DNA of 64,000 nt from Burkholderia gladioli (lineage in GTDB: Bacteria > Pseudomonadota > Gammaproteobacteria > Burkholderiales > Burkholderiaceae): the NCBI RefSeq assembly GCF_000959725.1, contig NZ_CP009323.1, positions 3,038,001 through 3,102,000 of the forward strand, given 5' to 3'. The notes under the pieces are model-generated. The model saw only the letters and a list, made by a program, of their open reading frames with translations. It did not search any database and had not been told where the DNA came from. Of the stretch, positions 1-9,365 are shown one piece after another. A program made the translations under genes and the position numbers. Positions within the stretch are counted from its first letter, which is position 1. The number at the start of each line of letters is the position of its first letter.

Positions 1-1
1 C

Positions 2-220
2 TTCGACAGCCGCACGCTCGAAACCTCGCAGCGCTATGCGCCGGCCTTGCCGATCGAGACGGCGGTGGATGGCGCCAGCGCGACCTACGGCCGGCTGTCG
101 ATGGCGGCGAGCTTCCAGGCGAACCGCTACTGGCGCGGCAAGCTCGGCCTGCTGACCGATTTCGGCAACGCCCGGCGCCGCAGCTACGACCTGTTCGCTA
201 CGCTCGGCGCATCGTTCTAG
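2..220 (+). CDS. C-terminal end of an outer-membrane beta-barrel protein (partial)
   Basis: The open frame enters from the left edge and ends at the TAG at 218-220; 72 residues are visible. They alternate polar and aromatic residues in short strands (for example RYWRGKLGLLTDFGN) and the protein ends in Phe (GASF), the usual last residue of bacterial outer-membrane barrels recognised by the BAM machinery. The tail resembles the last strands of an autotransporter barrel, but too little is present to name a passenger or function. The next gene is convergent, so it is probably unrelated to the cluster to the right. Confidence 0.55.
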   Translation, partial: FDSRTLETSQRYAPALPIETAVDGASATYGRLSMAASFQANRYWRGKLGLLTDFGNARRRSYDLFATLGASF

Positions 221-228
221 GCGCCGCG

Positions 229-1473
229 CTAGGAATCGGAGGGCGTGAGCGGCGCGGTGCGCGGCGGGTTTGCGCGGCAGACATGGCGGATCGACAGGAA
301 CAGCGCAGCCGCCACCGCCAGCCCCAGCGCGCCGATCACGAGCACCGGCGAGAACGCGACGGTGGAGGCGGTGACCAGGCCGGCCACCGGCAGGAACGCG
401 GTGGTGACCGAGGTCGTGGCGCCGATACCCTGGGCGATCTGGCTGGCCGGGATCAGTTCGTAGCGCATGTGGCGAAAGAAGATGCCATACAGAGCGCTGC
501 CGACGATCAGCAAGCCGAACGCCACGCAGAACGCCCAGGGCCCGACGTCGAGCGCGCACAGCGCGGCGGCCGCCGCGAGGCTGGCGGTGCCGAGCGTGCC
601 GAAATCGGCGGGCGGCCGGCGTCCGGCGAGGCGCGGCACGAGGATGCACAGCGCGAACGAAATCGTGCCGCCGACGAAGCTCGGCAAGGCGCTGTAGGCG
701 ATCGGCATGCGGTAGTGGCCGATCATGACCGGCGCGATCAGCGATTGGAACACCCCGAACAGCACGTTCAGCAAGCCGGCGGCGAGAGTGAGCGTGAGCA
801 GGCGCGCGTTCGCCGCGAGCGTCGCGAAGCGCCGCCATTCCTCGGCCGGCGTCCATCTGTCGAGGATGGCGGCGGCCAGGATCGAGGTGGCGCCGCGCCA
901 CGCGAACGATGCGGCCAGCACGAGCGCGTAGCCGAGCGCGAGGCCGTCGATCGCCGCGAGCGGCGAGAGATGCGCGACGGCCAGCGCCGCCGCGCCCGGA
1001 CCCACCAGCCGCGCCAGCGGCTCCAGCAACTGCGAGCGGATCTGGAAGCCTTGCAGCGTCCCGGGTTCGAGCCGTCGAGCCGCGCTCGCCTCGTAGTACA
1101 CCAGCGTCATCCCCGAACACAGCGACACCGCGCTCGAGAGGGTCCAGCCGTATTGCGTGCGGCCCAGCACCGCCCAGGCGAGCATCAGCACGACGCGCAA
1201 TATCTCGACGAGGTAGACCAGCCACTTGCCCTTGCTGCGATCGACGATCGAGCCGAAGATCGGCGAGAGCAGCGCGCGCGGCAGGAATTCCACGAAGTAG
1301 GCGATACCGACGGCGAGGGTGCTGCCGCTGCTCTGCTCGTATACCAGCAGCGGCAGGGTGAAGGCCTTCGCGTAGTCGAGCGCGAGCGTGGCCACGCGCA
1401 GCAGCGTGAAAGGCAGGTCGCGCTCGCCGTCAGGCTGCGCGCTGCACGAGGGTGGCGGGGCGGAGCGGGGCAC
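229..1473 (-). CDS. MFS transporter, EntS-like exporter family
   Basis: This 414-residue polytopic membrane protein has about twelve hydrophobic segments. After the first two helices comes SPIFGSIVDRSKGKWLV, the MFS loop 2-3 signature (G-x-x-x-D-R-x-x-x-K). The layout resembles the enterobactin exporter EntS, as does the second MFS protein at 13790. The start at 1473 is GTG; internal ATG codons fall inside helices. It follows the beta-lactamase on the same strand, separated by a hairpin, so it may serve product export or self-protection. The substrate cannot be told from sequence. Confidence 0.7.
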   Translation of the reverse strand: MPRSAPPPSCSAQPDGERDLPFTLLRVATLALDYAKAFTLPLLVYEQSSGSTLAVGIAYFVEFLPRALLSPIFGSIVDRSKGKWLVYLVEILRVVLMLAWAVLGRTQYGWTLSSAVSLCSGMTLVYYEASAARRLEPGTLQGFQIRSQLLEPLARLVGPGAAALAVAHLSPLAAIDGLALGYALVLAASFAWRGATSILAAAILDRWTPAEEWRRFATLAANARLLTLTLAAGLLNVLFGVFQSLIAPVMIGHYRMPIAYSALPSFVGGTISFALCILVPRLAGRRPPADFGTLGTASLAAAAALCALDVGPWAFCVAFGLLIVGSALYGIFFRHMRYELIPASQIAQGIGATTSVTTAFLPVAGLVTASTVAFSPVLVIGALGLAVAAALFLSIRHVCRANPPRTAPLTPSDS

Positions 1474-1500
1474 GCCGGCCTAGCGTCCCTGAAGGCCGGC
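1474..1500 (-). terminator. Inverted repeat between beta-lactamase and MFS genes
   Basis: GCCGGCCT at 1474-1481 pairs perfectly with AGGCCGGC at 1493-1500, leaving an 11-nt loop. It lies between the beta-lactamase stop (1533) and the MFS start (1473). There is no strong T run, so it may be a weak or attenuating terminator rather than a classical intrinsic one. Confidence 0.4.
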
Positions 1501-1532
1501 CGCGTCCCCCGCTCGCCGCGCCGCTCGAATCG

Positions 1533-2570
1533 TCAGCGGGCCGCGGCGCTCGCCACCGCGCGCGCCAGGTCGGCGAACAGGCGCTCGCGCTCGGCGCGCG
1601 AGGCACGCGAGGCGCTCAGGAAGGCGGCAATCACGAGCCGGTGTCCGTCGGGCCAGGTGAGGATGCCGATATCGTTGAACGCGGCGGTGGTGCCGTTGAC
1701 CGTCAGCGAGGTGCCGCACTTGTCGGCGAACGTGACGCCGGGCGGCAGGCCGGCGCGCAGCCGGCGCGGCTGCGTCTGATCCCGCAGCAGCCCGAGCAGG
1801 CGCCGCGTGGCGGTGGGTGGGAGCAGCTCGCCGCCGGCCAGCTTGCGCAGGAATTCGGCCGCGGCCAGCGGCGTGGTGCGGTTGCGCGGGTCGGCCAGGT
1901 AGGCGTCGAGGCCGCCCTGCAGGCGCCGGCTGCGTTGCTGCGCGCTTTCCGCGGGCGGCGGGGCCGGAGATGCGCCGAGATTGCCGAAGATCCGCGAGAC
2001 CTCGCCCTCGTCCATGTCGACACGCATGCCCTCGATGCCATGCGCGCGCAGCCAGCCGGTGACGACGGCCGGGCCGCCCACGGCTCGCAGCAGCGCATCC
2101 GCGGCGGTGTTGTCGCTGTCGCTGACGGCCGCGCGCAGCAGCGTGTCGACCGTGAAGCTCATCTGCTGGCCCTGGAAGGTTTCGCGAATTGGGCTGTGGC
2201 CGCCGCGCAGCTGGTCGCGCGTGATCGTGATGCGCTGCCCGAGCGGCAACCTGCCCTGTTCCGCGAGGTCCAGCACGGTGGCGCCGAGCGGCGCCTTGAA
2301 GACGCTCATCATGGGAAACGGCAGCGTGCCGTTGACCTGCCAGCGGGCGGGCCGCTCCAGGTCCAGCACGACCACGCCCAGCGTGCCGGGGCGCGCGGCC
2401 TGCGCGAAGCGCTCGAGCGTGGCCTGCAGCGCGTCGTGGCGCGCATCGCCGGCTCGTGCGGCGCCCGTCGCGGCCGGCGTGCCGGCGCAGGCCGGCGGCG
2501 CGGCCAGCACGGCGCAGACGATGCTGCCCGCGGCGGCGCGCAGGACGGCGGATAGCCAATGCATGTTCAT
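1533..2570 (-). CDS. bla: Class A beta-lactamase with variant KCG motif
   Basis: This 345-residue exported serine beta-lactamase opens with a hydrophobic signal segment (residues about 5-30). Class A motifs appear in order: S89-V-F-K92 (SxxK nucleophile and general base), S152-D-N (SDN loop), an omega-loop stretch DMDEGEVSR holding candidate general-base glutamates E188/E190, NRTTP at 230-234, and K284-C285-G286. Position 235 in standard numbering is normally Thr or Ser (KTG/KSG); here it is Cys. GGAG lies four bases before the ATG at 2570. In a monobactam producer this enzyme would be a self-resistance factor or a sensor of the product. Placement near subclass A2 (PER/VEB-like) is tentative. 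Confidence 0.85.
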   Translation of the reverse strand: MNMHWLSAVLRAAAGSIVCAVLAAPPACAGTPAATGAARAGDARHDALQATLERFAQAARPGTLGVVVLDLERPARWQVNGTLPFPMMSVFKAPLGATVLDLAEQGRLPLGQRITITRDQLRGGHSPIRETFQGQQMSFTVDTLLRAAVSDSDNTAADALLRAVGGPAVVTGWLRAHGIEGMRVDMDEGEVSRIFGNLGASPAPPPAESAQQRSRRLQGGLDAYLADPRNRTTPLAAAEFLRKLAGGELLPPTATRRLLGLLRDQTQPRRLRAGLPPGVTFADKCGTSLTVNGTTAAFNDIGILTWPDGHRLVIAAFLSASRASRAERERLFADLARAVASAAAR

Positions 2571-2736
2571 CGATCTCCATTCCGGTTGACGGCCCGCGGC
2601 GGCCGCGCGCCGCGATGCGGCGGGCCGCCTGCGCGAACGCCGCCCGGGTCGCGGGCGGCGCCTCGGCGCGGGAGCGGGCCAGGGCAGGCCCTCTATGGTA
2701 GATCAGGTCGATCATGGATCGGCGCGTCCGGCGGAC

Positions 2737-5700
2737 TCAATCCTGGGTGATGCCTTGCCGGGCCGGCTGCTGCGTCGAATACGCGTTGCGCCGGCGGAAC
2801 CAGGCCGCGAGCCGGTTGGACAGGGCGTCGAGGTAGAGATAGATGACGGGCGTGGTGAACAGGGTGAGCGCCTGGCTGACGATCAGGCCGCCCACCATCG
2901 CGTAGCCGAGCGGGCGGCGCAGCTCCGAGCCGATGCCGTCGGCGATGATCAGCGGCAGCGCGCCGAACAGGGCGGTCATGGTGGTCATCATGATGGGACG
3001 GAAGCGCAGCAGGCTGGCATTGCGGATCGCCTCGTACGAGCTCATGCCCTGTTCGCGCGTCGCCACGATGGCGAAGTCCACCATCATGATGCCGTTCTTC
3101 TTCACGATGCCGATCAGCAGGATCACGCCGATCAGGGCGATCAGGTTGAAGTCGTACTTGAACAGCCAGAGCGTGGCAATCGCGCCGACGCCGGCCGACG
3201 GCAGTGTGGAAAGGATGGTCCACGGATGCACGAAGCTGCCGTACAGCGCGCCGAGCACCAGGTAGGCGACGATTAGCGCCGCCACGATCAGCATCGGCAT
3301 GGTCGAGAGCGTGCTCTGGAACGCCTGCGCCGTACCCTGGAACGCGCTGATGATGGCGGGCGGCAGGTTCATCGCCGCCAGGGCCGTGTCGATGGCGGCG
3401 GTCGCCTCGCCCAGCGAAACCCCCGGCGCGAGGTTGAAGCTGATCGTCACCGACGGGAAGTGCGCCTGGTGGTTGATCGACAGCGGCTGGGTGGTGTCGG
3501 TGGTCCAGCGTGCCACCGCCGACAGCGGCACCTGCTCGCCCGAGGGCGACTTCAGGTACATCTTGTCGAGCGTGGACGGGTCGCGCTGCAGCGAGGGCAG
3601 CGCCTCCATCACCACCTTGTAGGTCGAGAGCTGGGTGAAGTACTGGCCGATCTGACGCGAGCCGAACGCGTCGTAGAGGGTGCCGTCGATGGCCTGCGGC
3701 GTCAGTCCGTATCGCGCGGCCTGGTCGCGGTCGATGCGGATGCTCAGCGCGGAGCCGTTGACCTGCTGGTCGCTCGCCACGTCACGCAGCTGCGGCAGGT
3801 CCGAGAGGCGCGCCAGCACCCGCGGCGACCATCCCGTGAGCAGCCCCACATCGGCGCTCTGCAGCGTGAGCTGGTATTGCGTGCGCGCGAGCCGCGCGCC
3901 GATGATCAGGTCCTGGGCGGCCTGCAGGTACATGCGCACGCCCGCCACCTTGGCGAATTGCGGGCGCAGCCGGCGGATCACCTCGTCGGCGCTGGCGTCG
4001 CGCTGGCCGCGCGGCTTGAGCGTGATGTACCAGCGGCCGTTGTTGACGGTGGTGCCCGCGTAGGCGCTGCCGCCGACGGCCATCTGGCAGTGCTCGACCG
4101 CCGGATCGGCGCGGATGATGGCGGCCAGCGCCGCCGAGTGGCGCGCCATGTCCTCGACGGAGATGGTCTGCGAGGCCTCGGACACGCCGGTGATCACGCC
4201 GGTGTCCTGCTGCGGGAAAAAGCCCTTCGGGATGCCCGCGTAGAGCAGCACCGACGCGGCCACCGAGGCGAAGAACAGGCACAGGGTGAGGAAGCGGTGC
4301 GTCAGCGCCACGTCGAGCGCGCGCTCGTAACCGCGCGCGAGGCGCGCGAAGGCGCGCTCGAAGCGGCTGGGCCGCCGGGCCCGTTCGGCATCGCTGGCGC
4401 CCCCGCGCAGCATGTAGGCGGCCATCATCGGCGTGAGCGTGAGCGAGACGAAGGCCGACACCAGGATGGTCATCGACAGCGTCACCGCGAATTCGCGGAA
4501 CATCCGTCCGATGATGCCGCCCATCAGCAGCAGCGGCAGCAGCACGGCCACCAGCGAGATGCTGATCGAGGCGATCGTGAAGCTGGTCTCGTCGAGCCCC
4601 TTGAGCGCGGCGCGCATCGGCGGCTCGCCGTGCTCCACGTGGCGCGCGATGTTCTCCACCATCACGATCGCGTCGTCCACCACGAAGCCCACCGCGATCG
4701 TCATCGCCATCAGCGAGATGTTGTCGAGGCTGTAGCCGCAGGCCCACATCAGCGCGCAGGCGCCGAGCAGCGACACCGGCACGGTGATGGCGGGAATCAT
4801 GGTGGTGCGCGCGCTGCCGAGGAAGGCGTAGATCACCACCACCACCAGCACCACGTTGAGCAGCAGGGTCAGCTCGATGTCGAGCAGCGAGGCGCGGATG
4901 GTCTGGGTGCGGTCGGCCAGGATGCGCACCTTCAGCGACGGCGGCAGCGACGCGGTCAGCTCCGGCAGGCGCGCGCGGATCTGGTCGACGGTGGCCACGG
5001 TGTTCGCGCCGGGCTTCTTGTAGATGCCGACCGAGACCGCGCGCTTGCCGTCGATCCAGGCCGCCAGCGTGTTGTCCTCGGGGCCGAGCACGGCGCGCCC
5101 GATGTCGCGCACGCGGATCGGCGCGCCGTCGCGATAGGCGACGATCGCCTCGTTCCACTGCGCGGGCTGGGTGAGCTGGCCGTCGGTGTAGATCGTGTAG
5201 GAGCGCGTGGCGCCGTTGAAGATGCCTTTCGGATTGACGCCCGAGAGCGCCGCCAGCGCGTGGCGCACCTCCTCCGAGGACAGGCCGCGCGCGGCCAGCT
5301 TGACCGGATCGAACTGGATCCGGATCGACGGCTTCTGCTGGCCGCCGATCGACACGGCGCCCACGCCGTCGATCTGGCTCAGGCTCTTGGTGAGGCGCGT
5401 TTCCACGTAATCGTCGATGGTGGTCAGCGGCAGGGTGTCCGAGGTCGCGCTGAGTAGCAGGATCGGCGCGTCGGCCGGATTGACCTTCTGGAAGGTGGGT
5501 GGCGAGGGCAGGTTGGCGGGCAGTTGCGCCGCGGCCGCGTCGATCGCGGCCTGCACGTCGTTGGCCGCGGCGTCGATGCTGCGGTCCAGCGCGAACTGCA
5601 GCACGATCGAGGTCGAACTGAGCGTGCTCTGCGAGGTCATCTGCACCACCGACGGAATCTTCGAGAACTGCGTCTCGAGCGGCTGCGCGAGCGTCGAGGC

Positions 5701-5883
5701 GACCGATTCCGGATCGGCGCCGGGCAGCACGGCCGACACCTGGATGGTCGGGAATTCGACCTGCGGCAGCGGCGCGACCGGCAGGTGCTGGTACGCGGCC
5801 AGGCCGGCGAACAGGATGCCGGCGGTCAGCAGGCAGGTGGCGACGGGGTAGCGGATGAACACCGCGAACAGGTTGGTACGCAT
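2737..5883 (-). CDS. RND multidrug efflux permease (HAE1 family)
   Basis: At 1048 residues this has the standard length and fold of a proton-driven RND inner-membrane pump. An N-terminal helix (FIRYPVATCLLTAGILFAG) precedes the first periplasmic porter domain. The TM4 motif GFVVDDAIVMVEN carries the paired Asp residues of the proton relay, and a second porter domain and C-terminal helix bundle follow. The start at 5883 is chosen because the upstream adaptor gene stops one base before it (TGA-G-ATG on the minus strand), a tight coupling. It should work with the adaptor at 5885 and probably the outer-membrane factor at 15112. The substrate may be the cluster product. Confidence 0.9.
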   Translation of the reverse strand: MRTNLFAVFIRYPVATCLLTAGILFAGLAAYQHLPVAPLPQVEFPTIQVSAVLPGADPESVASTLAQPLETQFSKIPSVVQMTSQSTLSSTSIVLQFALDRSIDAAANDVQAAIDAAAAQLPANLPSPPTFQKVNPADAPILLLSATSDTLPLTTIDDYVETRLTKSLSQIDGVGAVSIGGQQKPSIRIQFDPVKLAARGLSSEEVRHALAALSGVNPKGIFNGATRSYTIYTDGQLTQPAQWNEAIVAYRDGAPIRVRDIGRAVLGPEDNTLAAWIDGKRAVSVGIYKKPGANTVATVDQIRARLPELTASLPPSLKVRILADRTQTIRASLLDIELTLLLNVVLVVVVIYAFLGSARTTMIPAITVPVSLLGACALMWACGYSLDNISLMAMTIAVGFVVDDAIVMVENIARHVEHGEPPMRAALKGLDETSFTIASISISLVAVLLPLLLMGGIIGRMFREFAVTLSMTILVSAFVSLTLTPMMAAYMLRGGASDAERARRPSRFERAFARLARGYERALDVALTHRFLTLCLFFASVAASVLLYAGIPKGFFPQQDTGVITGVSEASQTISVEDMARHSAALAAIIRADPAVEHCQMAVGGSAYAGTTVNNGRWYITLKPRGQRDASADEVIRRLRPQFAKVAGVRMYLQAAQDLIIGARLARTQYQLTLQSADVGLLTGWSPRVLARLSDLPQLRDVASDQQVNGSALSIRIDRDQAARYGLTPQAIDGTLYDAFGSRQIGQYFTQLSTYKVVMEALPSLQRDPSTLDKMYLKSPSGEQVPLSAVARWTTDTTQPLSINHQAHFPSVTISFNLAPGVSLGEATAAIDTALAAMNLPPAIISAFQGTAQAFQSTLSTMPMLIVAALIVAYLVLGALYGSFVHPWTILSTLPSAGVGAIATLWLFKYDFNLIALIGVILLIGIVKKNGIMMVDFAIVATREQGMSSYEAIRNASLLRFRPIMMTTMTALFGALPLIIADGIGSELRRPLGYAMVGGLIVSQALTLFTTPVIYLYLDALSNRLAAWFRRRNAYSTQQPARQGITQD

Positions 5884-5884
5884 C

Positions 5885-7105
5885 TCAGTCGGCACCCAGC
5901 GTGAGGCTGCCCGAGCCCGCATCGAGCGCATGGGGGACGTCGGCGGTGGTATCGGCGCGCAGCGGCGCGGCGGGCGGGGGCAGCAGTGTCGCCGCGACCC
6001 GCGCGCCGTCCTGCAGCCGGTACTGGCCCTGCACGACCACCCGCTCGCCCGACTTCAGCCCGCTGGCGATCACGGCATGGCCGAGCACGCGCGGCCCGAG
6101 CCGGACCGGGCGCGGCGCGACCGTATCGCCGGCGCCGATCACGTAGACGAAATGACCGTTCGGCCCTGTCTGGATCGCGTCGTCCGGCACCGCGAGCACG
6201 TCGCGCAGGGTGTCCACCACGGTGCGGATCATGACCGACTGCCCCGGCCAGAGCGCGCCGTCGGCATTGGCGAAGCTGCCTTTCAGGCGAATCACGCCGC
6301 TGTTGACGTCGACGCGGTTGCCGATCGTCTCCAGGTGGCCGCGCGACAGCACGCGGGTGCCGTCGGTGTTCAGCGCCACCACCTCCACCTTGCCGCCGCG
6401 CATGGCGGCCTGGATGTCGGGCAGCGCGTTCTGCGACTGCGCGTACATCACCGTGATGGGCGCGGTGGTGACCAGCGTGAGGATCGGCGTGTCGTTGGCG
6501 CGCACGATGTTGCCCTGGTCGGCGAGCCGGAAGCCGACGCGTCCCGAGATCGGCGCGCGTACCGTCGTGTAGTCCACCGACACGCGCGCGTTGGCCACCG
6601 CCGCGCGATCGCCGCGAACCTGCGCGACCAGCTCGTCCACGCGCGCGCGCTGTGCCTCGAGCGCCTGCGTGGAGGTCGCGTTGACCTCGGCGAGCCGCTC
6701 GTGGCGGGTCAGCTCGAGGCGCGCGTTGGCGAGCGTGGCCTGATCCTGCGCGAGGCGCGCCGCGGCCTGATCGGCCTGGGCCTGGAATGCGCGGCGGTCG
6801 ATGTCCACCAGGGCGTCGCCCTCGCGCACCTGCTGCCCTTCCTTGAAATGGATCCCGGTGATCTGGCCGTCGACCTGGCTGCGCACCGTGACGTCGTAGA
6901 GCGGCGTCACCGTGCCGACCCCGGTCAGGTAGACCGGCACGTCCATCGCGCCGACCGTGGCCGCGGTCACGGGCACGGCGGGGGCGGCCTTGGCTGCCTG
7001 CGCATGCGCCGTGTCGGGCGAGCGGGCCAGCCATGCGAGCAGGCCGACCGCGATCAGCGATGTCGTTGTGAGGGCAAGCAGATGGCGGCGTGTGGCGAAA
7101 GACAT
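5885..7105 (-). CDS. RND periplasmic adaptor (HlyD/AcrA family)
   Basis: This 406-residue membrane-fusion protein begins with a basic tail and one N-terminal helix (LLALTTTSLIAVGLLAWLA). A biotinyl-lipoyl-like half (VTVRSQVDGQITGIHFKEGQ), a helical hairpin (about residues 110-190), the second lipoyl half (RAPISGRVGFRLADQGNIV) and beta-barrel domains follow. Together these are the signature of the AcrA/MdtA group that bridges an RND pump and an outer-membrane channel. The ATG at 7105 puts the signal helix at the extreme N-terminus. The gene follows the Dap-synthesis genes on the same strand with about 120 bases between, so co-transcription is plausible. Confidence 0.88.
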   Translation of the reverse strand: MSFATRRHLLALTTTSLIAVGLLAWLARSPDTAHAQAAKAAPAVPVTAATVGAMDVPVYLTGVGTVTPLYDVTVRSQVDGQITGIHFKEGQQVREGDALVDIDRRAFQAQADQAAARLAQDQATLANARLELTRHERLAEVNATSTQALEAQRARVDELVAQVRGDRAAVANARVSVDYTTVRAPISGRVGFRLADQGNIVRANDTPILTLVTTAPITVMYAQSQNALPDIQAAMRGGKVEVVALNTDGTRVLSRGHLETIGNRVDVNSGVIRLKGSFANADGALWPGQSVMIRTVVDTLRDVLAVPDDAIQTGPNGHFVYVIGAGDTVAPRPVRLGPRVLGHAVIASGLKSGERVVVQGQYRLQDGARVAATLLPPPAAPLRADTTADVPHALDAGSGSLTLGAD

Positions 7106-7229
7106 GGGCGTGCGGTTGCTGAGGTCGACGGGAAAAGGATGCGCCGCGGCGCCTGGCGGCGTCGCGGCGAGGAAGGCGAGGGGGCGCGCGACGCGCTCGG
7201 CGCGAGCCGGCGTGTCGTGGCGCGGGCGA

Positions 7230-8261
7230 TCATTGGCTCCAGCGCTCGGTGCTCGCGAAGAAATCGTCGATGCTGTGCTGTCCGCCCTCGGCCAGCGCAC
7301 GCTCGTGGATGAACATCGAGACGGCCAGGTCCAGCACGCCCAGGCCGAACGGCGAGAAGATCACCGGCTTGCCGGGGTCGAGGCGCAGCGTGCCGAGGAT
7401 ATGCTGGCCGATCGTGCCCGAGACGAAATCGCGATGGCCGTAGCGCTGCTGCGCGAGATGGGGCGAGGTGTTGGCCTTCATGCAGTGCTCGACGTCGTCG
7501 AACACGTTGTTCGCGGCGAGCAGCGTGTCGGGCTCGAGATCTCGCAGCGACACGTTGAGTACCCGCTGCGATGCCGTGAAGCGATAGTCCGCCGGCACCC
7601 ACGGCGCGCCCGCCGTGGTCGCCAGCACCACCAGCTCGGCGCCGAGCGCCTGCTCGGCGCTGCAGGTGCGCACCGGATAGACGTCGCGCGAGGAAAGGTT
7701 GCGGGCGAAGGCCTCGGCATGCTCGGGCGATTGGTCGTGGATGCCAACCTCGTCGAAATGCCAGCCGGCCGCCTTGAAGTATTCGAGGATGGTGCTCGCG
7801 ATCACGCCGCCGCCGATCACGCCCAGGCTCGCCGCGCGTCGTTGAGCGGGGCCGAGCCGGGTCGCGGCGAGCACCGCCGACGCGGCGGTGCGCGCCGCGC
7901 TGATCTGCGAGGCCTCGAGGCAGGCGAACGGGTAGCCGGTCTCGTAGTCGTTGAGCACCACCACGGCCGAGGCGCGTTGCAGGTTCGCCTCGATGTTGCG
8001 TGGATAGCTGGCGATCCATTTGATGCCCGACACGAAGCGGGCGCGATCGACGTCCCGGATCGCCGCGGGCAAGGCGATGATGCGGGCTTCGGGCTTGTCG
8101 TCGAAGCGCAGGAAATAGCTGTCCGGGTTATTCGTGCCGCCGAGCTCGTGCAGCCGGTAGCCGTGTTCGACGATGTCGATGATGTCGCGTTTCGAAGTGG
8201 CGAGCAGCTCGGCGATGTAGCTGCCGCCGATCACGCTGAACGGGCGCGGCCGATTAGACAT
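7230..8261 (-). CDS. sbnB: SbnB-like N-(1-amino-1-carboxyl-2-ethyl)glutamate dehydrogenase
   Basis: This 343-residue member of the ornithine cyclodeaminase/mu-crystallin family carries the Rossmann motif GVIGGGVIASTILEYF. Its length and overall pattern match SbnB of staphyloferrin B synthesis. That enzyme oxidatively cleaves the conjugate of Dap and glutamate with NAD+, releasing L-2,3-diaminopropionate and 2-oxoglutarate. It overlaps the SbnA-like gene by 8 bases (8254-8261), as expected for enzymes acting in sequence. No siderophore synthetase lies nearby, and Dap is the beta-lactam-forming residue of sulfazecin-type monobactams, so this is assigned as monomer supply for the NRPS. Family assignment is firm; the exact substrate is inferred from the pairing. 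Confidence 0.88.
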   Translation of the reverse strand: MSNRPRPFSVIGGSYIAELLATSKRDIIDIVEHGYRLHELGGTNNPDSYFLRFDDKPEARIIALPAAIRDVDRARFVSGIKWIASYPRNIEANLQRASAVVVLNDYETGYPFACLEASQISAARTAASAVLAATRLGPAQRRAASLGVIGGGVIASTILEYFKAAGWHFDEVGIHDQSPEHAEAFARNLSSRDVYPVRTCSAEQALGAELVVLATTAGAPWVPADYRFTASQRVLNVSLRDLEPDTLLAANNVFDDVEHCMKANTSPHLAQQRYGHRDFVSGTIGQHILGTLRLDPGKPVIFSPFGLGVLDLAVSMFIHERALAEGGQHSIDDFFASTERWSQ

Positions 8262-9249
8262 TTTCCAGATTCTCCATGACGTGGATTTGGCCCAGCGCGT
8301 CGCGCCATGCCTGGCCGTAGGTGTCGTCGCACCAGTTGTCGTTGTAGACCGTGTCGACGTACAGGCCGCCGAGGTCGGGCGCGATCGCCACGATGGTCGC
8401 GTCCGGGCCGAGTTCGCCGGCCAGCCGTCGAACGCCGGCGAGCACGGTGCCGGTGGAGGCGCCGAACAGGCCGCCGTAGCGCCGGGCCAGGTCGCGGCAG
8501 GCGCAGACCGTTTCCGGCTCGGGGATCTGCAGCAGGCGGTCGATCCGGCTGCCGTCGAAGAAATGGGGCATCACGCTGGAGCCGAGCCCTGGCAGATGGC
8601 GCCGCCCACCCGGCGTGCCGAAGGTGATCGAGCCCACCGAATCGACCGCGATGATCTCGGTTCCCGGCGAATGGCGCCGGAAATACTCGACGCAGCCCAT
8701 CAGCGTGCCGGTGGTACCCGCGCCGATGAACAAGTGATCGACCTTGCCGAATTCCTCGTGGATCGCCCGCGCCGTCATGTCGGCGTGGATCGCGGGATTG
8801 GCCGCGTTCTGGTACTGGTTGAGCCAGGTCAGGTCGGGATCGCGCTCGAGCGCGTCGCGGATGTAGGCGAGGCGATTGCCGAGGAAGCCGCCCTGCTCGT
8901 CGCGACGGTCGATCACCACCACCTCGGTGCCGAATGCGCGCATCACGCCGATTGCCTGCTGACTGGTATTGGCGTCGACCACGCAGGTGAACCGGTAGCC
9001 GCGCGCCGCCGCGATCATGCTCAGCGACAAGCCGAGATTGCCTGAACTCGATTCGATCATTTTTCGTTTCGTTAACAGTCGGCCATTCTGTTCCGCATCT
9101 CTTATCAATGCCAGCGCGGTCTTGATCTTGATCGAGCCGCCGGGATTGAAGCCTTCCAGTTTCAGATATACCTGCCGGCCCGCCGCGAATTCATCGAGTC
9201 GCAGAAATATCCGGTCGTTGATTATCTGTTCGATCGAGCCGAATTTCAT
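8254..9249 (-). CDS. sbnA: SbnA-like N-(1-amino-1-carboxyl-2-ethyl)glutamate synthase (PLP)
   Basis: This 331-residue fold-type II PLP enzyme belongs to the cysteine synthase/CBS family. The lysine loop is NPGGSIKIKTAL (Schiff-base Lys), the substrate loop is ESSSGNLGLSL, and the PLP phosphate loop is GAGTTGTLMG. SbnA enzymes condense O-phospho-L-serine with L-glutamate to form the precursor cleaved by SbnB to Dap. The start at 9249 (MKFGSIEQ) is preferred over a longer frame because AGGTG precedes it by a few bases. The first 70 codons are noticeably less GC-rich than the neighbours. It sits between the serine-kinase-like gene and sbnB on the same strand. Confidence 0.88.
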   Translation of the reverse strand: MKFGSIEQIINDRIFLRLDEFAAGRQVYLKLEGFNPGGSIKIKTALALIRDAEQNGRLLTKRKMIESSSGNLGLSLSMIAAARGYRFTCVVDANTSQQAIGVMRAFGTEVVVIDRRDEQGGFLGNRLAYIRDALERDPDLTWLNQYQNAANPAIHADMTARAIHEEFGKVDHLFIGAGTTGTLMGCVEYFRRHSPGTEIIAVDSVGSITFGTPGGRRHLPGLGSSVMPHFFDGSRIDRLLQIPEPETVCACRDLARRYGGLFGASTGTVLAGVRRLAGELGPDATIVAIAPDLGGLYVDTVYNDNWCDDTYGQAWRDALGQIHVMENLENV

Positions 9250-9365
9250 GTGGCACCTGAGTAAATCAATCGAGAATGATCGGGCCGGCACCCGATTTTA
9301 AAACCGGGTAGACGGACGAATCGAATTCAATCTCGCGTTGGGAAAATCGAATACGGCCGGGGTAA

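Noticed and set aside
283..1779. Plus-strand open frame across the MFS and beta-lactamase genes
   Set aside because: Composition is Arg/Glu/Gln-rich with no recognisable motif, and the minus strand encodes clear membrane helices and beta-lactamase motifs.
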